Assembly (NCBI GenBank): GCA_030432775.1
Contig: JAUILO010000104.1
Location: 1-8,932 of the forward strand
Length of the DNA stretch: 8,932 nt
Direction: 5' to 3'
From: Alphaproteobacteria bacterium
GTDB taxonomy: Bacteria > Pseudomonadota > Alphaproteobacteria > Micavibrionales > Micavibrionaceae
Shown: one piece after another, positions 1 to 6,563 of the stretch
Layout of the letters: every line of letters begins with the position of its first letter
Position numbering within the stretch: the first letter of the stretch is position 1
The notes under the pieces: model-generated
The model's input: the letters and a program-made list of their open reading frames with translations, nothing else
What the model was told of the DNA's origin: nothing
Database searches by the model: none
Position numbers and translations under genes: made by a program

Positions 1-1
1 C

Positions 2-583
2 GACAAACCAAAACTTCATGAATCTATTTCTCTATGGCGGGACGAAGAAGAAATAAAAACTTATTCCTACGCCAAGGACGGCAAATTCCTCGACCTTAAA
101 ATCACCGAAGAAGGAGTCGACAAAAGCCCGAAAAACCTAGAAGACGAGTTGGTTCAAAACTCTGTTGATGCGATGACTGCTGCACTTGAAGTAATGCGCG
201 CCGTTGGCAACGATAAACCTTGCGAAGGCACATCCGAAGTATTTGACGGCAAGCGCCGTTTTAAAATGAAATTCAAACACGATGCCGACGAAACATTAAA
301 GAAAACAGATTATAACGTATATTCAGGCATTGCATCGCGCTGTGTTGTTGAAGTCGAGCCTATGACAGGAGCATGGCACAAGAAACCACGTGGCTGGCTT
401 TCTATTCAAGAACAAGGCCGCGACAAAGGGGCATTGCCTACATTATGGCTGGCAAAGCTGGATGAAGACAGCCCAGCAGTTCCGGTAAAACTTCGTATCA
501 AAACAGATTACGGCACATTGTTTATGCATATGGTTGAATATAAACATGGCGATAAAGTCATCTCGGCTAGTTCCAAAAAATAA
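2..583 (+). CDS. DUF3108-like protein, C-terminal part (5' end outside window)
   Basis: The frame is open from base 2 to the TAA at 581-583, giving 193 visible residues with no convincing start; the gene begins left of the window. An internal TTG at 149 should not be taken as the start, because the preceding 49 codons read as normal protein. The pattern fits the DUF3108 family of proteobacterial, probably exported proteins. It has a VDAMTAALEVM helix (the DPLxALL-type segment), a cysteine, a VFDGKRRF core, a second cysteine in SRCVVEVEP, then a PVKLRIKTDYGTL strand near the end. The two cysteines could form a disulfide if the protein is periplasmic, but the signal peptide region is not visible. 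The function of DUF3108 is unknown. A 129-bp gap separates it from glmU on the same strand. Family assignment rests on remembered motif layout, so it is moderate. Confidence 0.72.
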   Translation, partial: DKPKLHESISLWRDEEEIKTYSYAKDGKFLDLKITEEGVDKSPKNLEDELVQNSVDAMTAALEVMRAVGNDKPCEGTSEVFDGKRRFKMKFKHDADETLKKTDYNVYSGIASRCVVEVEPMTGAWHKKPRGWLSIQEQGRDKGALPTLWLAKLDEDSPAVPVKLRIKTDYGTLFMHMVEYKHGDKVISASSKK

Positions 584-657
584 TATCTACGCCGGATATA
601 CAACCTTATAGTCCCCACATAAATCGTGGCATGTAACAACGTGCAACAGAATGTGAC

Positions 658-686
658 TTGTTTAACCCGTTATTCTTTACCATCAT
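658..686 (+). promoter_or_regulatory. Possible sigma70-type promoter for glmU
   Basis: A TTGTTT hexamer (658-663) lies 17 bp from a CATCAT hexamer (681-686). This is the correct spacing, with three and four consensus matches respectively. Transcription would start near 693, leaving a short leader before the AAAGG (704-708) that precedes the ATG at 713. The match is weak and the same transcript could instead come from upstream. The rest of the 584-712 gap holds nothing I can name. Confidence 0.22.
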
Positions 687-712
687 GACAAAAATTTAAG
701 ACAAAAGGCACT

Positions 713-2080
713 ATGGCACATAACCCTCTCACTTGTATAATACTGGCAGCCGGTAAAGGCTCGCGAATGATGTCCGACAAACCCAAAGTCATGCATGAGA
801 TTGCGGGACGCCCAATGATCAGCTGGCTTTTGGAAACCGTTGAACAGCTGCGCCCTGACGAAATCATTGTCGTCAGCGCTCCCGACATTCCGGAACTAAA
901 AGAAACTGTCGCGCCACATAAAATCGCTATTCAAACAGAACAGCTCGGCACCGGCGACGCCGTTCGTGCAGCAATGTCACAAATGGAAAGCACCGAAGGC
1001 GATGTTCTTATTCTGCTTGGCGATGCCCCGCTTTTATCCGTATATACTTTGCGGCGCCTGATCGATACACGCCACGAAGATCTGGATGTTGGCGTTAGCG
1101 TACTCAGCGTAGAATTAGAAGATCCGACCTCATATGGAAGACTTCTAACAACCGAAGAGGATTTCGTCCTCGGTATTATCGAAGATAAAGACTGTACCGA
1201 CGAAGAACGTGAGATCAATATCTGTAACACGGGCGCGTTCTGCGTTGATGCGGCTAAAATTAGGGGCTGGCTGGATAATCTCGTGAATGACAATGCACAG
1301 ATGGAATTTTACATCACCGACATTCCCCATATTGCCGGTGAACAAGGCAGCAGAACAAAAACATATATCACCCACGAAACAGATGAAGTGCATGGTGCCA
1401 ACACCAAGGCCGACCTTGCCCATCTCGAACAAATCGTACAAAGTACATTGCGCCAAAAAGCGATGATGCGCGGAGCCGTATTGCTTGATCCTTCAAGCGT
1501 CTACCTGTCATGGGATACAAAAATCGGTGTTGATACAGTCATAGAGCCGCATGTATTTTTCGGCCCGAACGTCAACATTGACGGACATGTTCATATCAAA
1601 GCATTTTGCCATATTGAAGATGCAAATATTGAAACCGGTTCTGTCATAGGTCCTTTCGCCCGCATTCGCCCAGGCACACAGATTAAAAAGAACGTGAAGA
1701 TCGGCAATTTTGTCGAGATCAAGAACGCAACCATGCATGAAGGCTCAAAAGCCAGCCATCTTGGCTATATTGGCGATGCCACGGTTGGCGCACATACCAA
1801 TTTTGCATGCGGCGCTATTACCGCCAATTATGATGGCTTTGCAAAACACCACACCACTATTGGTGAAAACGTTATGGTCGGCAGTAACGTAAATCTGGTT
1901 GCGCCTGTTACAATTGGCGATGGCGCATTTATTGCCGCAGGCAGTACAATATCAAAAGACATCCCCGCAGACGCACTTGCAAAAGAGCGCAGCGAACAAG
2001 AGATTCACAAAGGCTGGGCCAAAGATAATCGCGAAGCCCAACTCGCCAAAAAAGCAGATACGGTCAAGAACAAAGCCTAA
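713..2080 (+). CDS. glmU: Bifunctional GlmU: GlcN-1-P N-acetyltransferase / GlcNAc-1-P uridyltransferase
   Basis: This is a cytoplasmic enzyme making UDP-GlcNAc, the precursor of peptidoglycan and lipid A. The C-terminal domain acetylates glucosamine-1-phosphate with acetyl-CoA; the N-terminal domain transfers UMP from UTP. The 455 residues match the usual length (456 in E. coli). The N-terminal pyrophosphorylase domain (about 1-225) has LAAGKGSRM (11-19), Lys25, QLGTGDA (77-83), the metal-binding Asp of LLGDAPL (Asp104), YGRLL and IIEDKD. The left-handed beta-helix domain follows. Arg319, Lys337, His349 (catalytic base), Tyr352 and Arg426 fall exactly 14 below E. coli Arg333, Lys351, His363, Tyr366 and Arg440. 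The hexapeptide repeats and the ITANYDG loop are intact. The ATG is preceded by AAAGG at a 4-nt spacing. glmS follows 117 bp downstream, so the two are probably co-regulated. Nothing suggests loss of function. Confidence 0.98.
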   Translation: MAHNPLTCIILAAGKGSRMMSDKPKVMHEIAGRPMISWLLETVEQLRPDEIIVVSAPDIPELKETVAPHKIAIQTEQLGTGDAVRAAMSQMESTEGDVLILLGDAPLLSVYTLRRLIDTRHEDLDVGVSVLSVELEDPTSYGRLLTTEEDFVLGIIEDKDCTDEEREINICNTGAFCVDAAKIRGWLDNLVNDNAQMEFYITDIPHIAGEQGSRTKTYITHETDEVHGANTKADLAHLEQIVQSTLRQKAMMRGAVLLDPSSVYLSWDTKIGVDTVIEPHVFFGPNVNIDGHVHIKAFCHIEDANIETGSVIGPFARIRPGTQIKKNVKIGNFVEIKNATMHEGSKASHLGYIGDATVGAHTNFACGAITANYDGFAKHHTTIGENVMVGSNVNLVAPVTIGDGAFIAAGSTISKDIPADALAKERSEQEIHKGWAKDNREAQLAKKADTVKNKA

Positions 2081-2098
2081 AACAAAATATATTTAAAA

Positions 2099-2132
2099 TC
2101 GTTTTGCTTTATTGTCCGGCAAAGTAAAACGA
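2099..2132 (+). promoter_or_regulatory. Hairpin in the glmU-glmS gap
   Basis: The arms TCGTTTTGCTTT (2099-2110) and AAAGTAAAACGA (2121-2132) pair over all 12 positions with one G-U wobble, around a 10-nt loop. It starts 18 bp after the glmU stop and has no T-run, so it is not a standard intrinsic terminator. It could protect a processed glmU 3' end or fold in the glmS leader. A TTGTCC in the loop (2112-2117) and CATAAT (2133-2138) could form a promoter for glmS, but the 15-bp spacing is short. The role is inference. Confidence 0.35.
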
Positions 2133-2197
2133 CATAATGCGAAACATTGCATAATGAAAACGACAAACGATGCCGGATATGAATGGAAATTACGAGC

Positions 2198-4027
2198 ATG
2201 TGTGGAATTATAGGCATTTTGGGTGAAAAAGACGTAGCCCCCCTATTGGTTGAAGGTCTTAAGCGGCTTGAATATCGTGGCTATGATAGTGCGGGCATCG
2301 CAGCACTGACCAATGGATCGATCCAGCGCTGTCGCGCGCAGGGCAAGCTTGTAAACCTTGAAGACAAACTCGCGCACACCCCACTTTCCGGCACAACTGG
2401 AATCGGCCATACGCGTTGGGCGACCCATGGCGCGCCGACCGAAGACAACGCCCACCCCCATGCCACAGACCGCGTTGCGGTTGTCCATAACGGCATCATC
2501 GAAAATTATGCTGCAATTAAAAAGGAACTCGAAGAAACACAAGTGCGTTTTGAAACCGAAACAGACACAGAAGTTATCGCGCATCTTCTAACGCATTACC
2601 TTGCACAAGGCCAGTCCCCGCAAGAAGCTGCCGACAATACATTTGACCGTCTTGAAGGCGCATATTCTGTAGCTCTGATCTTTGCAGGTGAGCATGATTT
2701 ACTAATTGGCGCGCGCCAAGGCACACCACTTGCCATAGGCTATGGGGATGGCGAGATGTATCTGGCTTCTGACTCATACGCACTTGCTCCGCTCACCCGT
2801 AAAATTACATTTTTGGAAGATGGCGACCGCGTTATCGTCAAGCGTGATAGCGCTCAAATTTACACAAAAGATGGTTTGGTCGAACGCGCCATTCGCGTCA
2901 CCGCGCAATCCGGCGCGACAACAGGCAAAGGTCAATACCGTCACTTCATGTTAAAAGAAGTCCATGAACAGCCCGCTGTAATCGGCGATACGCTCAATAG
3001 CTTCATCAATCCTGCAACAGGCAAGATATCAATTCCACAAAATATCCTCGAGGCACTTGAAAAAACACCGCGCCTGACAATGGTTGCCTGTGGCACGGCT
3101 TTTTACGCCTGTATGGTTGCCAAATACTGGTTCGAACAAATCGCCCGTCTGCCTTGTGAAATTGATATTGCATCTGAATTTCGTTACCGTGAAGCTCCCC
3201 TTCCCGAAGGCGGTGTCTGTTTATTCGTATCCCAATCCGGCGAAACACTGGACACATTAGAAGCCCTACGCTTTTGTAAATCACAAGGACAAACGATTTT
3301 ATCAATTGTCAACGCCATTGAAAGCACGATTGAACGTGAATCAGACCTTGTTCTGCACACACTGGCTGGACCCGAGATTGGCGTTGCCTCGACCAAAGCT
3401 TTCACCACGCAAGTCACATCCCTTGCTTGTCTGGCTTTGGCACTTGCCGCAAAAACCGGAGAAATAAGCGCCGAAAAAGAGGCCGAGATGGCCGATGCCC
3501 TGCGCCATGTTCCTGCCGAGGCCGCTGCACTTCTAGATGAAACCGAAGAGCAAATTCAGGACATTGCCCGCGATATTTTCGAAGCCAAAGATATGCTGTA
3601 TATGGCGCGCGGCCCTCTTTATCCGATTGCCCTTGAAGGCGCTTTAAAATTAAAAGAAGTTTCATATATTCATGCCGAAGGATATGCGGCAGGCGAACTC
3701 AAACACGGCCCGATCGCCTTGATTGACGAAAGCGTCCCACTTGTTATTATCGCACCTGCCAATGATCCCCTCTTTGAAAAAACAGCGTCGAACCTACAAG
3801 AAACGGTGTCACGCGGGGCAAAAGTATTATTGATTTCCGACAAGGAAGGCACAGAGCGCCTCAAACATTTCGCACAATGGACAGTAACCCTTGGCGATAT
3901 TCACCCTTTTGTCAGCCCGATATTATACAGCCTGCCTATTCAGCTTCTGGCCTATTACGTTGCAGTGACCAAAGGCACAGATGTTGATCAGCCGCGCAAT
4001 CTCGCCAAATCTGTAACCGTAGAATAA
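2198..4027 (+). CDS. glmS: Glutamine--fructose-6-phosphate aminotransferase (isomerizing), GlmS
   Basis: GlmS converts fructose-6-phosphate and glutamine to glucosamine-6-phosphate and glutamate, the committing step of amino-sugar synthesis in the cytoplasm. I place the start at the ATG at 2198, not the in-frame ATG at 2183. The protein must begin Met-Cys-Gly so that removal of Met exposes the nucleophilic Cys1, and this start gives 609 residues, the E. coli length. The glutaminase domain (about 1-240) shows CGIIGI, GHTRWATHG, DNAHPH and HNGIIENY. The two SIS sugar-isomerase domains carry ACGTAFYA, SQSGETLDTLEALR, GVASTKAFTTQ and ALEGALKLKE. In mature numbering Glu479, Lys483, Glu486 and His502 match E. 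coli 481, 485, 488 and 504, and the terminal Lys603 in NLAKSVTVE is kept. A weak GGAAA (2185-2189) serves as ribosome site. I see no glmS ribozyme upstream. Confidence 0.98.
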   Translation: MCGIIGILGEKDVAPLLVEGLKRLEYRGYDSAGIAALTNGSIQRCRAQGKLVNLEDKLAHTPLSGTTGIGHTRWATHGAPTEDNAHPHATDRVAVVHNGIIENYAAIKKELEETQVRFETETDTEVIAHLLTHYLAQGQSPQEAADNTFDRLEGAYSVALIFAGEHDLLIGARQGTPLAIGYGDGEMYLASDSYALAPLTRKITFLEDGDRVIVKRDSAQIYTKDGLVERAIRVTAQSGATTGKGQYRHFMLKEVHEQPAVIGDTLNSFINPATGKISIPQNILEALEKTPRLTMVACGTAFYACMVAKYWFEQIARLPCEIDIASEFRYREAPLPEGGVCLFVSQSGETLDTLEALRFCKSQGQTILSIVNAIESTIERESDLVLHTLAGPEIGVASTKAFTTQVTSLACLALALAAKTGEISAEKEAEMADALRHVPAEAAALLDETEEQIQDIARDIFEAKDMLYMARGPLYPIALEGALKLKEVSYIHAEGYAAGELKHGPIALIDESVPLVIIAPANDPLFEKTASNLQETVSRGAKVLLISDKEGTERLKHFAQWTVTLGDIHPFVSPILYSLPIQLLAYYVAVTKGTDVDQPRNLAKSVTVE

Positions 4028-4092
4028 CACAGCGGTCTCTGTACGGCGCAATATTTACTTGCCAAATTAACCACTTACATATTAAGTTGCTC

Positions 4093-4109
4093 CCTTCCGA
4101 GAGGAAAGG
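4093..4109 (+). promoter_or_regulatory. Strong Shine-Dalgarno sequence inside a GNRA-capped hairpin
   Basis: The ribosome site GAGGAAAGG (4101-4109) precedes the TTG at 4113. CCTTCC (4093-4098) can pair with GGAAAGG (4103-4109), leaving one bulged A, around the loop GAGA. That loop is a GNRA tetraloop closed by a C-G pair. The paired form would cover most of the Shine-Dalgarno bases, so translation could depend on unfolding. The sequence match is direct; control is inference. Confidence 0.45.
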
Positions 4110-4112
4110 CGC

Positions 4113-4853
4113 TTGGCTGCTCTTGTGACTACACATAAAAGACCACCAACGCCCGATAAACCAATCATAAGAAAATGCGAACCGACAATGCACAAAATTT
4201 TATGGCTCTTCATACCTATGACGCTGATTATTATTCAGGTCATCTTAGAAATTACTTTGCCGAACAGCATATTACGTCCGCTGCATGGTGAAAACGGTCC
4301 TGTCGAGCTTTTGCAATTTTTTGTGATCTCCGCCGCGTTTTTTGTTGCTATATCTATTCTGTTCAAGATGGATCGTAAAAAGCAAAAATGGGTAACCGCC
4401 TGGATCAGTATCGCAGCAATCTGTAGCTTTTACGTGGCATGGGAAGAAATTAGCTGGGGCCAGCACATATTAGAATGGAACACACCGGAGTTCTGGTCAC
4501 AGGTAAATGACCAACAAGAAACGAATTTACACAATGTGTCATCATGGCTTGATCAAAAACCGCGCCTCTTACTTGAAATTGGCGTCCTCGTCGGTGGTTT
4601 AATCATTCCGGCACTCATGGCATACAAAAGAAACTTATTGCCAGAACGCTTTACGATTATCTATCCACCAGCACAAATCTGCATCACTGCCGGCATAGCT
4701 GTCATCGTGAAAGTCACGGAAAAAGTGGGCGATGCAATGGATGTATTTTTCTTTGAGCGCGGCAGTGAAATTATCGAGTTTTATTTGTTCTATTTCGTGC
4801 TGTTATACCTACTGGAAATGCGCAAACGCCTTGTCAAAAAAGAACACGCATAA
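4113..4853 (+). CDS. Multi-pass membrane protein of unknown function (WEEISWGQ / ETNLHN motif)
   Basis: I do not know its function. From TTG at 4113 it has 246 residues. The start is chosen because GAGGAAAGG lies just upstream; the alternative ATG at 4188 (Met26) has a poor ribosome site and would begin just before the first membrane segment. About six hydrophobic segments are visible near 28-48, 63-84, 93-110, 152-170, 184-200 and 219-236. Polar residues cluster in GENGPVELLQ (59-68), WEEISWGQ (110-117), NDQQETNLHN (132-141) and SEIIEF (218-223). I recall the EEISWGQ plus ETNLHN pattern from bacterial proteins annotated only as hypothetical membrane proteins. Repeated Glu, His and Asn residues at segment edges could mean an enzyme or a binding site, but that is inference. 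It lies 85 bp after glmS, with a TTGCCA (4059-4064) and TATTAA (4080-4085) as a poor promoter candidate. It may therefore be read through from glmS. Confidence 0.85.
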   Translation: MAALVTTHKRPPTPDKPIIRKCEPTMHKILWLFIPMTLIIIQVILEITLPNSILRPLHGENGPVELLQFFVISAAFFVAISILFKMDRKKQKWVTAWISIAAICSFYVAWEEISWGQHILEWNTPEFWSQVNDQQETNLHNVSSWLDQKPRLLLEIGVLVGGLIIPALMAYKRNLLPERFTIIYPPAQICITAGIAVIVKVTEKVGDAMDVFFFERGSEIIEFYLFYFVLLYLLEMRKRLVKKEHA

Positions 4854-4875
4854 ACCAAACATCCTGAAATCTATA

Positions 4876-4916
4876 TTTTAAAGAGCTCGGCTTTTAACCT
4901 CGTTTTAAAGTATTTT
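4876..4916. terminator. Weak hairpin between convergent genes, possible shared terminator
   Basis: The 63-bp gap between the membrane-protein stop and the prmA stop is AT-rich. TTAAAGAGC (4878-4886) can pair with GCTTTTAA (4890-4897), leaving a bulged G and a 3-nt loop. On the plus strand TTTT (4903-4906) and a T-run (4913-4918) follow at some distance. TTTTAAAG also occurs twice (4876-4883 and 4903-4910). The position suits termination of both converging transcripts, but the stem is AT-rich and neither side has a classical U-tract right after it. Confidence 0.35.
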
Positions 4917-5885
4917 TTAATGCATGCGCTTTAGAACAAGCGTTGACCATTCCTCGATATCATTTTCAAAGACCAGATCAAATTCTTCGGCATTATACGC
5001 CGACAGAACTTCTGTTTTCTGTGTCGTTAAAAGACCGGAGAGAACAATCACACCGTTGGGCTTCATATGTGCGCATAGATCATATGACATTTCGATTAAA
5101 GACCCGGCCAAAATATTGGCAATAATCATATCATAAGGCTTATTCTTTTTAATCGCAGAATGAGAAAAACCATCGGATAGCACAGCATGAATAATGCCAT
5201 CCGGCACGTCATTGATTTGCGCATGATGCTTGGTCATCTTGACAGAATCTTCTTCAATATCAGAGGCTATAATCTCAAGATCTTTGTTATCGGCCCATAA
5301 TTTGGACGCGCCAATTGCCAAAATCCCCGACCCCGTACCCAGGTCAAGCACATTAGAAGGGACGAGCCCTTGGTTCTTCAACATTGATAACGCTTTCAAA
5401 CAACCGGCTGTTGTGCCGTGTTCGCCAGAACCAAACGCAATTGCCGCATCAATCTGCAATCCCATTTGGCCTGCATCAATTTCACCGTCATAATGGCTGC
5501 CGTAGATATAAAATGGCCCGATATTAAAGGGAGGAAATTGCTGATAACATTGCTCCAGCCAGTTCACTTTTTCAATCTGCTCGATAGAAATATCACGCAG
5601 TTCAATTTCAACATCATCAATCTTGTGTTGTGATTTAACGATAAGCAATCGTGCCAAAACATCAGTCTTTGAAATATCCTGCGCCATAACCCAGTGTAAA
5701 ACCCAGCCCGTTAAAGCATTTGAATACTTACTGCGGAAAAAGCTGGAAGACAACGCAAGATCTCCCAAACCCTCTTCAAACAAAACGACCTGATCAAGGC
5801 TCAGGTCGTTTTTAATCTCCAACGTCACCCGATATGTCTCCATATCAGGATCCATTTCATCTATGAATAGATCAGGATTTGTCAT
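4917..5885 (-). CDS. prmA: Ribosomal protein L11 methyltransferase PrmA
   Basis: PrmA transfers methyl groups from S-adenosylmethionine to amino groups of ribosomal protein L11. The motifs are diagnostic. GSGEHGTTAGCL is the PrmA-specific loop before the methyltransferase fold, VLDLGTGSGILAIGA is SAM motif I, IIASDIEEDSV follows, and MIIANILAGSLIEM corresponds to the NIL segment of motif IV. The end, EEWSTLVLKR, is also typical. I choose the ATG at 5885 (MTNPDLF, 322 residues) because GAGGA (5895-5891) sits 5 nt upstream. That start overlaps the preceding gene by 14 nt, suggesting translational coupling. The ATG at 5843 (METYRVTLEI, 308 residues) is the main alternative and is nearer the usual length of about 290-300. 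Further upstream in-frame ATGs arise from the Asp-repeat DNA of the neighbour and are rejected. A terminator-like inverted repeat lies inside the 5' part. Confidence 0.95.
   Translation of the reverse strand: MTNPDLFIDEMDPDMETYRVTLEIKNDLSLDQVVLFEEGLGDLALSSSFFRSKYSNALTGWVLHWVMAQDISKTDVLARLLIVKSQHKIDDVEIELRDISIEQIEKVNWLEQCYQQFPPFNIGPFYIYGSHYDGEIDAGQMGLQIDAAIAFGSGEHGTTAGCLKALSMLKNQGLVPSNVLDLGTGSGILAIGASKLWADNKDLEIIASDIEEDSVKMTKHHAQINDVPDGIIHAVLSDGFSHSAIKKNKPYDMIIANILAGSLIEMSYDLCAHMKPNGVIVLSGLLTTQKTEVLSAYNAEEFDLVFENDIEEWSTLVLKRMH
5782..5812 (-). terminator. Terminator-like inverted repeat inside the start of prmA
   Basis: AAAACGACCTGA (5782-5793) and TCAGGTCGTTTT (5801-5812) are perfect 12-bp inverted arms around a 7-nt loop. 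On the prmA-sense strand the stem ends in TTTT and continues as GTTTG. On the other strand it ends in TTTTT, then AAT. Both look like intrinsic terminators, yet the repeat lies about 25 codons into prmA and is translated as NDLSLDQVV. It could cause partial termination of the upstream FYDLN transcript, or be coincidental. The structure is seen; its activity is inference. Confidence 0.4.
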
Positions 5886-6348
5886 CCTCGTCCTCGATCT
5901 CATCAGCATCTTCGTCAAGCTCTTGCTCAAGATCTTCGAGACTGCCGATATCATCATCATCATCAATGTCTAGATCGTCATCATCAAGATCCAGATCATC
6001 ATCGTCATCGTCATCATCTTCGTCGTCATCAATCGAAACAACATCATCATCGTCCAAAGACAGAGCATCAACTTCGATCTCTTCCTCTTCTTCCAATTCA
6101 TCTTCGTCATCATCCTCAACCTGAGATTTGGCTTTTACTTTTACCTTCACCTCTTCATCGTCATCTTTCACTGTTTCTTCTTCTTCAACAACAGCTCCAC
6201 GACTACGTCTGGACTTCACTTTTTCAGTAAGACTAAATTCTACGCTACAAGTAGGGCATACAACCGGTCTGTTATTTAAATCGTAAAAACGAGCACCACA
6301 ATCTGTGCATACGCGTTTTAATCCTCTATCTGCAACGGCTACAACCAC
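5872..6348 (-). CDS. FYDLN acid domain protein (TIGR02300-type), zinc-ribbon-like head with acidic tail
   Basis: A 158-residue protein of unknown function. The first 40 residues hold CTDC (14-17), RFYDLN (20-25) and CPTC (31-34), a likely four-cysteine zinc ribbon. A basic stretch KVKSRRSR (43-50) follows. From residue 55 to the end about 64 of 104 residues are Asp or Glu, including an Asp run at 111-118. This matches the FYDLN acid family described from Alphaproteobacteria, in which a [KR]FYDLN motif, sometimes flanked by CxxC pairs, precedes a low-complexity acidic region. The start is GTG at 6348, supported by GGAGG (6360-6356) at a 7-nt spacing. The tail is almost certainly disordered. 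Binding of a basic partner such as a ribosomal or nucleic-acid-associated protein is inference. It overlaps prmA by 14 nt in the same direction, so it is probably the first gene of a two-gene operon. Confidence 0.93.
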   Translation of the reverse strand: MVVAVADRGLKRVCTDCGARFYDLNNRPVVCPTCSVEFSLTEKVKSRRSRGAVVEEEETVKDDDEEVKVKVKAKSQVEDDDEDELEEEEEIEVDALSLDDDDVVSIDDDEDDDDDDDDLDLDDDDLDIDDDDDIGSLEDLEQELDEDADEIEDEDDKS

Positions 6349-6355
6349 TTCAGAA

Positions 6356-6360
6356 CCTCC
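6356..6360 (-). promoter_or_regulatory. Ribosome binding site fixing the GTG start of the FYDLN gene
   Basis: Read on the minus strand this is GGAGG, followed by 7 nt and then GTG (6348-6346). No ATG at a better place precedes the conserved LKRVCTDC segment, so this site decides the start. Confidence 0.75.
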
Positions 6361-6563
6361 ATAAAAAATGTTATCTCTATACCTATATTCTCGGCATACT
6401 TGACTGCCTGATTTTCAACTTGATGTCAAAAGAAAAAGCCAAAAAACTTGTTTGTTATCATACAGCAGTAAAAGCAATAGATTTATTATGATATGCTATT
6501 ATATTAGTAAATAGAAAGTGTTTTTGTTGTAAGATGCAACAAACGTAAAGATGGAGATGTTGT
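6361..6563. other. AT-rich divergent intergenic region with promoter-like elements
   Basis: This stretch lies between the ribosome site of the reverse FYDLN gene and the forward thiolase gene, so it must hold promoters for both unless distant ones are used. On the plus strand TATGAT (6487-6492) and TATTAT (6497-6502) are good -10-like hexamers, but no matching -35 lies 16-18 bp upstream. On the minus strand a TTGACA (6428-6423) is a good -35, yet I could not pair it with a -10 at normal spacing. No RNA gene or small reading frame is evident. Confidence 0.4.
6523..6543 (+). promoter_or_regulatory. 7-bp inverted repeat just upstream of the thiolase ribosome site
   Basis: TTTGTTG (6523-6529) and CAACAAA (6537-6543) are perfect arms around a 7-nt spacer. 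The repeat lies 10 bp before the GGAG (6553-6556) of the thiolase. It could be an operator for a dimeric repressor or a leader hairpin. AT-rich surroundings raise the chance of coincidence. Confidence 0.3.

Noticed and set aside
591..2180. GCCGGATAT found before both glmU (591-599) and glmS (2172-2180)
   Set aside because: It is a 9-bp match only, at different distances from the two start codons and without a shared context, so chance is a fair explanation.
2183..2197. In-frame ATG five codons before the chosen glmS start
   Set aside because: GlmS needs Cys as residue 1 after Met removal, so translation must begin at 2198.
2081..2197. glmS ribozyme upstream of glmS
   Set aside because: The gap is only 117 bp and I could not find the ribozyme's pseudoknotted core. 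The single hairpin is simpler.
4028..4042. Short inverted repeat after glmS as a terminator
   Set aside because: The arms ACAG and CTGT are only 4 bp, with no T-run after them.
5886..5966. Extension of prmA upstream to a run of ATG codons (MMMMM...)
   Set aside because: These ATGs are the Asp-repeat DNA of the FYDLN gene read in another frame. PrmA homology begins only near YRVTLEI, and the 5885 start has a ribosome site.
5879..6124. Plus-strand open frame of almost only serine codons
   Set aside because: It is the antisense image of the GAT/GAC/GAG-rich acidic tail of the FYDLN gene. It has no ribosome site or family match.
5873..6180. Trinucleotide repeat tract as a phase-variable microsatellite
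   Set aside because: The repeats are interrupted and mix codons for Asp and Glu in a known acidic-tail family. Protein composition explains them better than slippage. Changes by whole codons would also not switch the frame.
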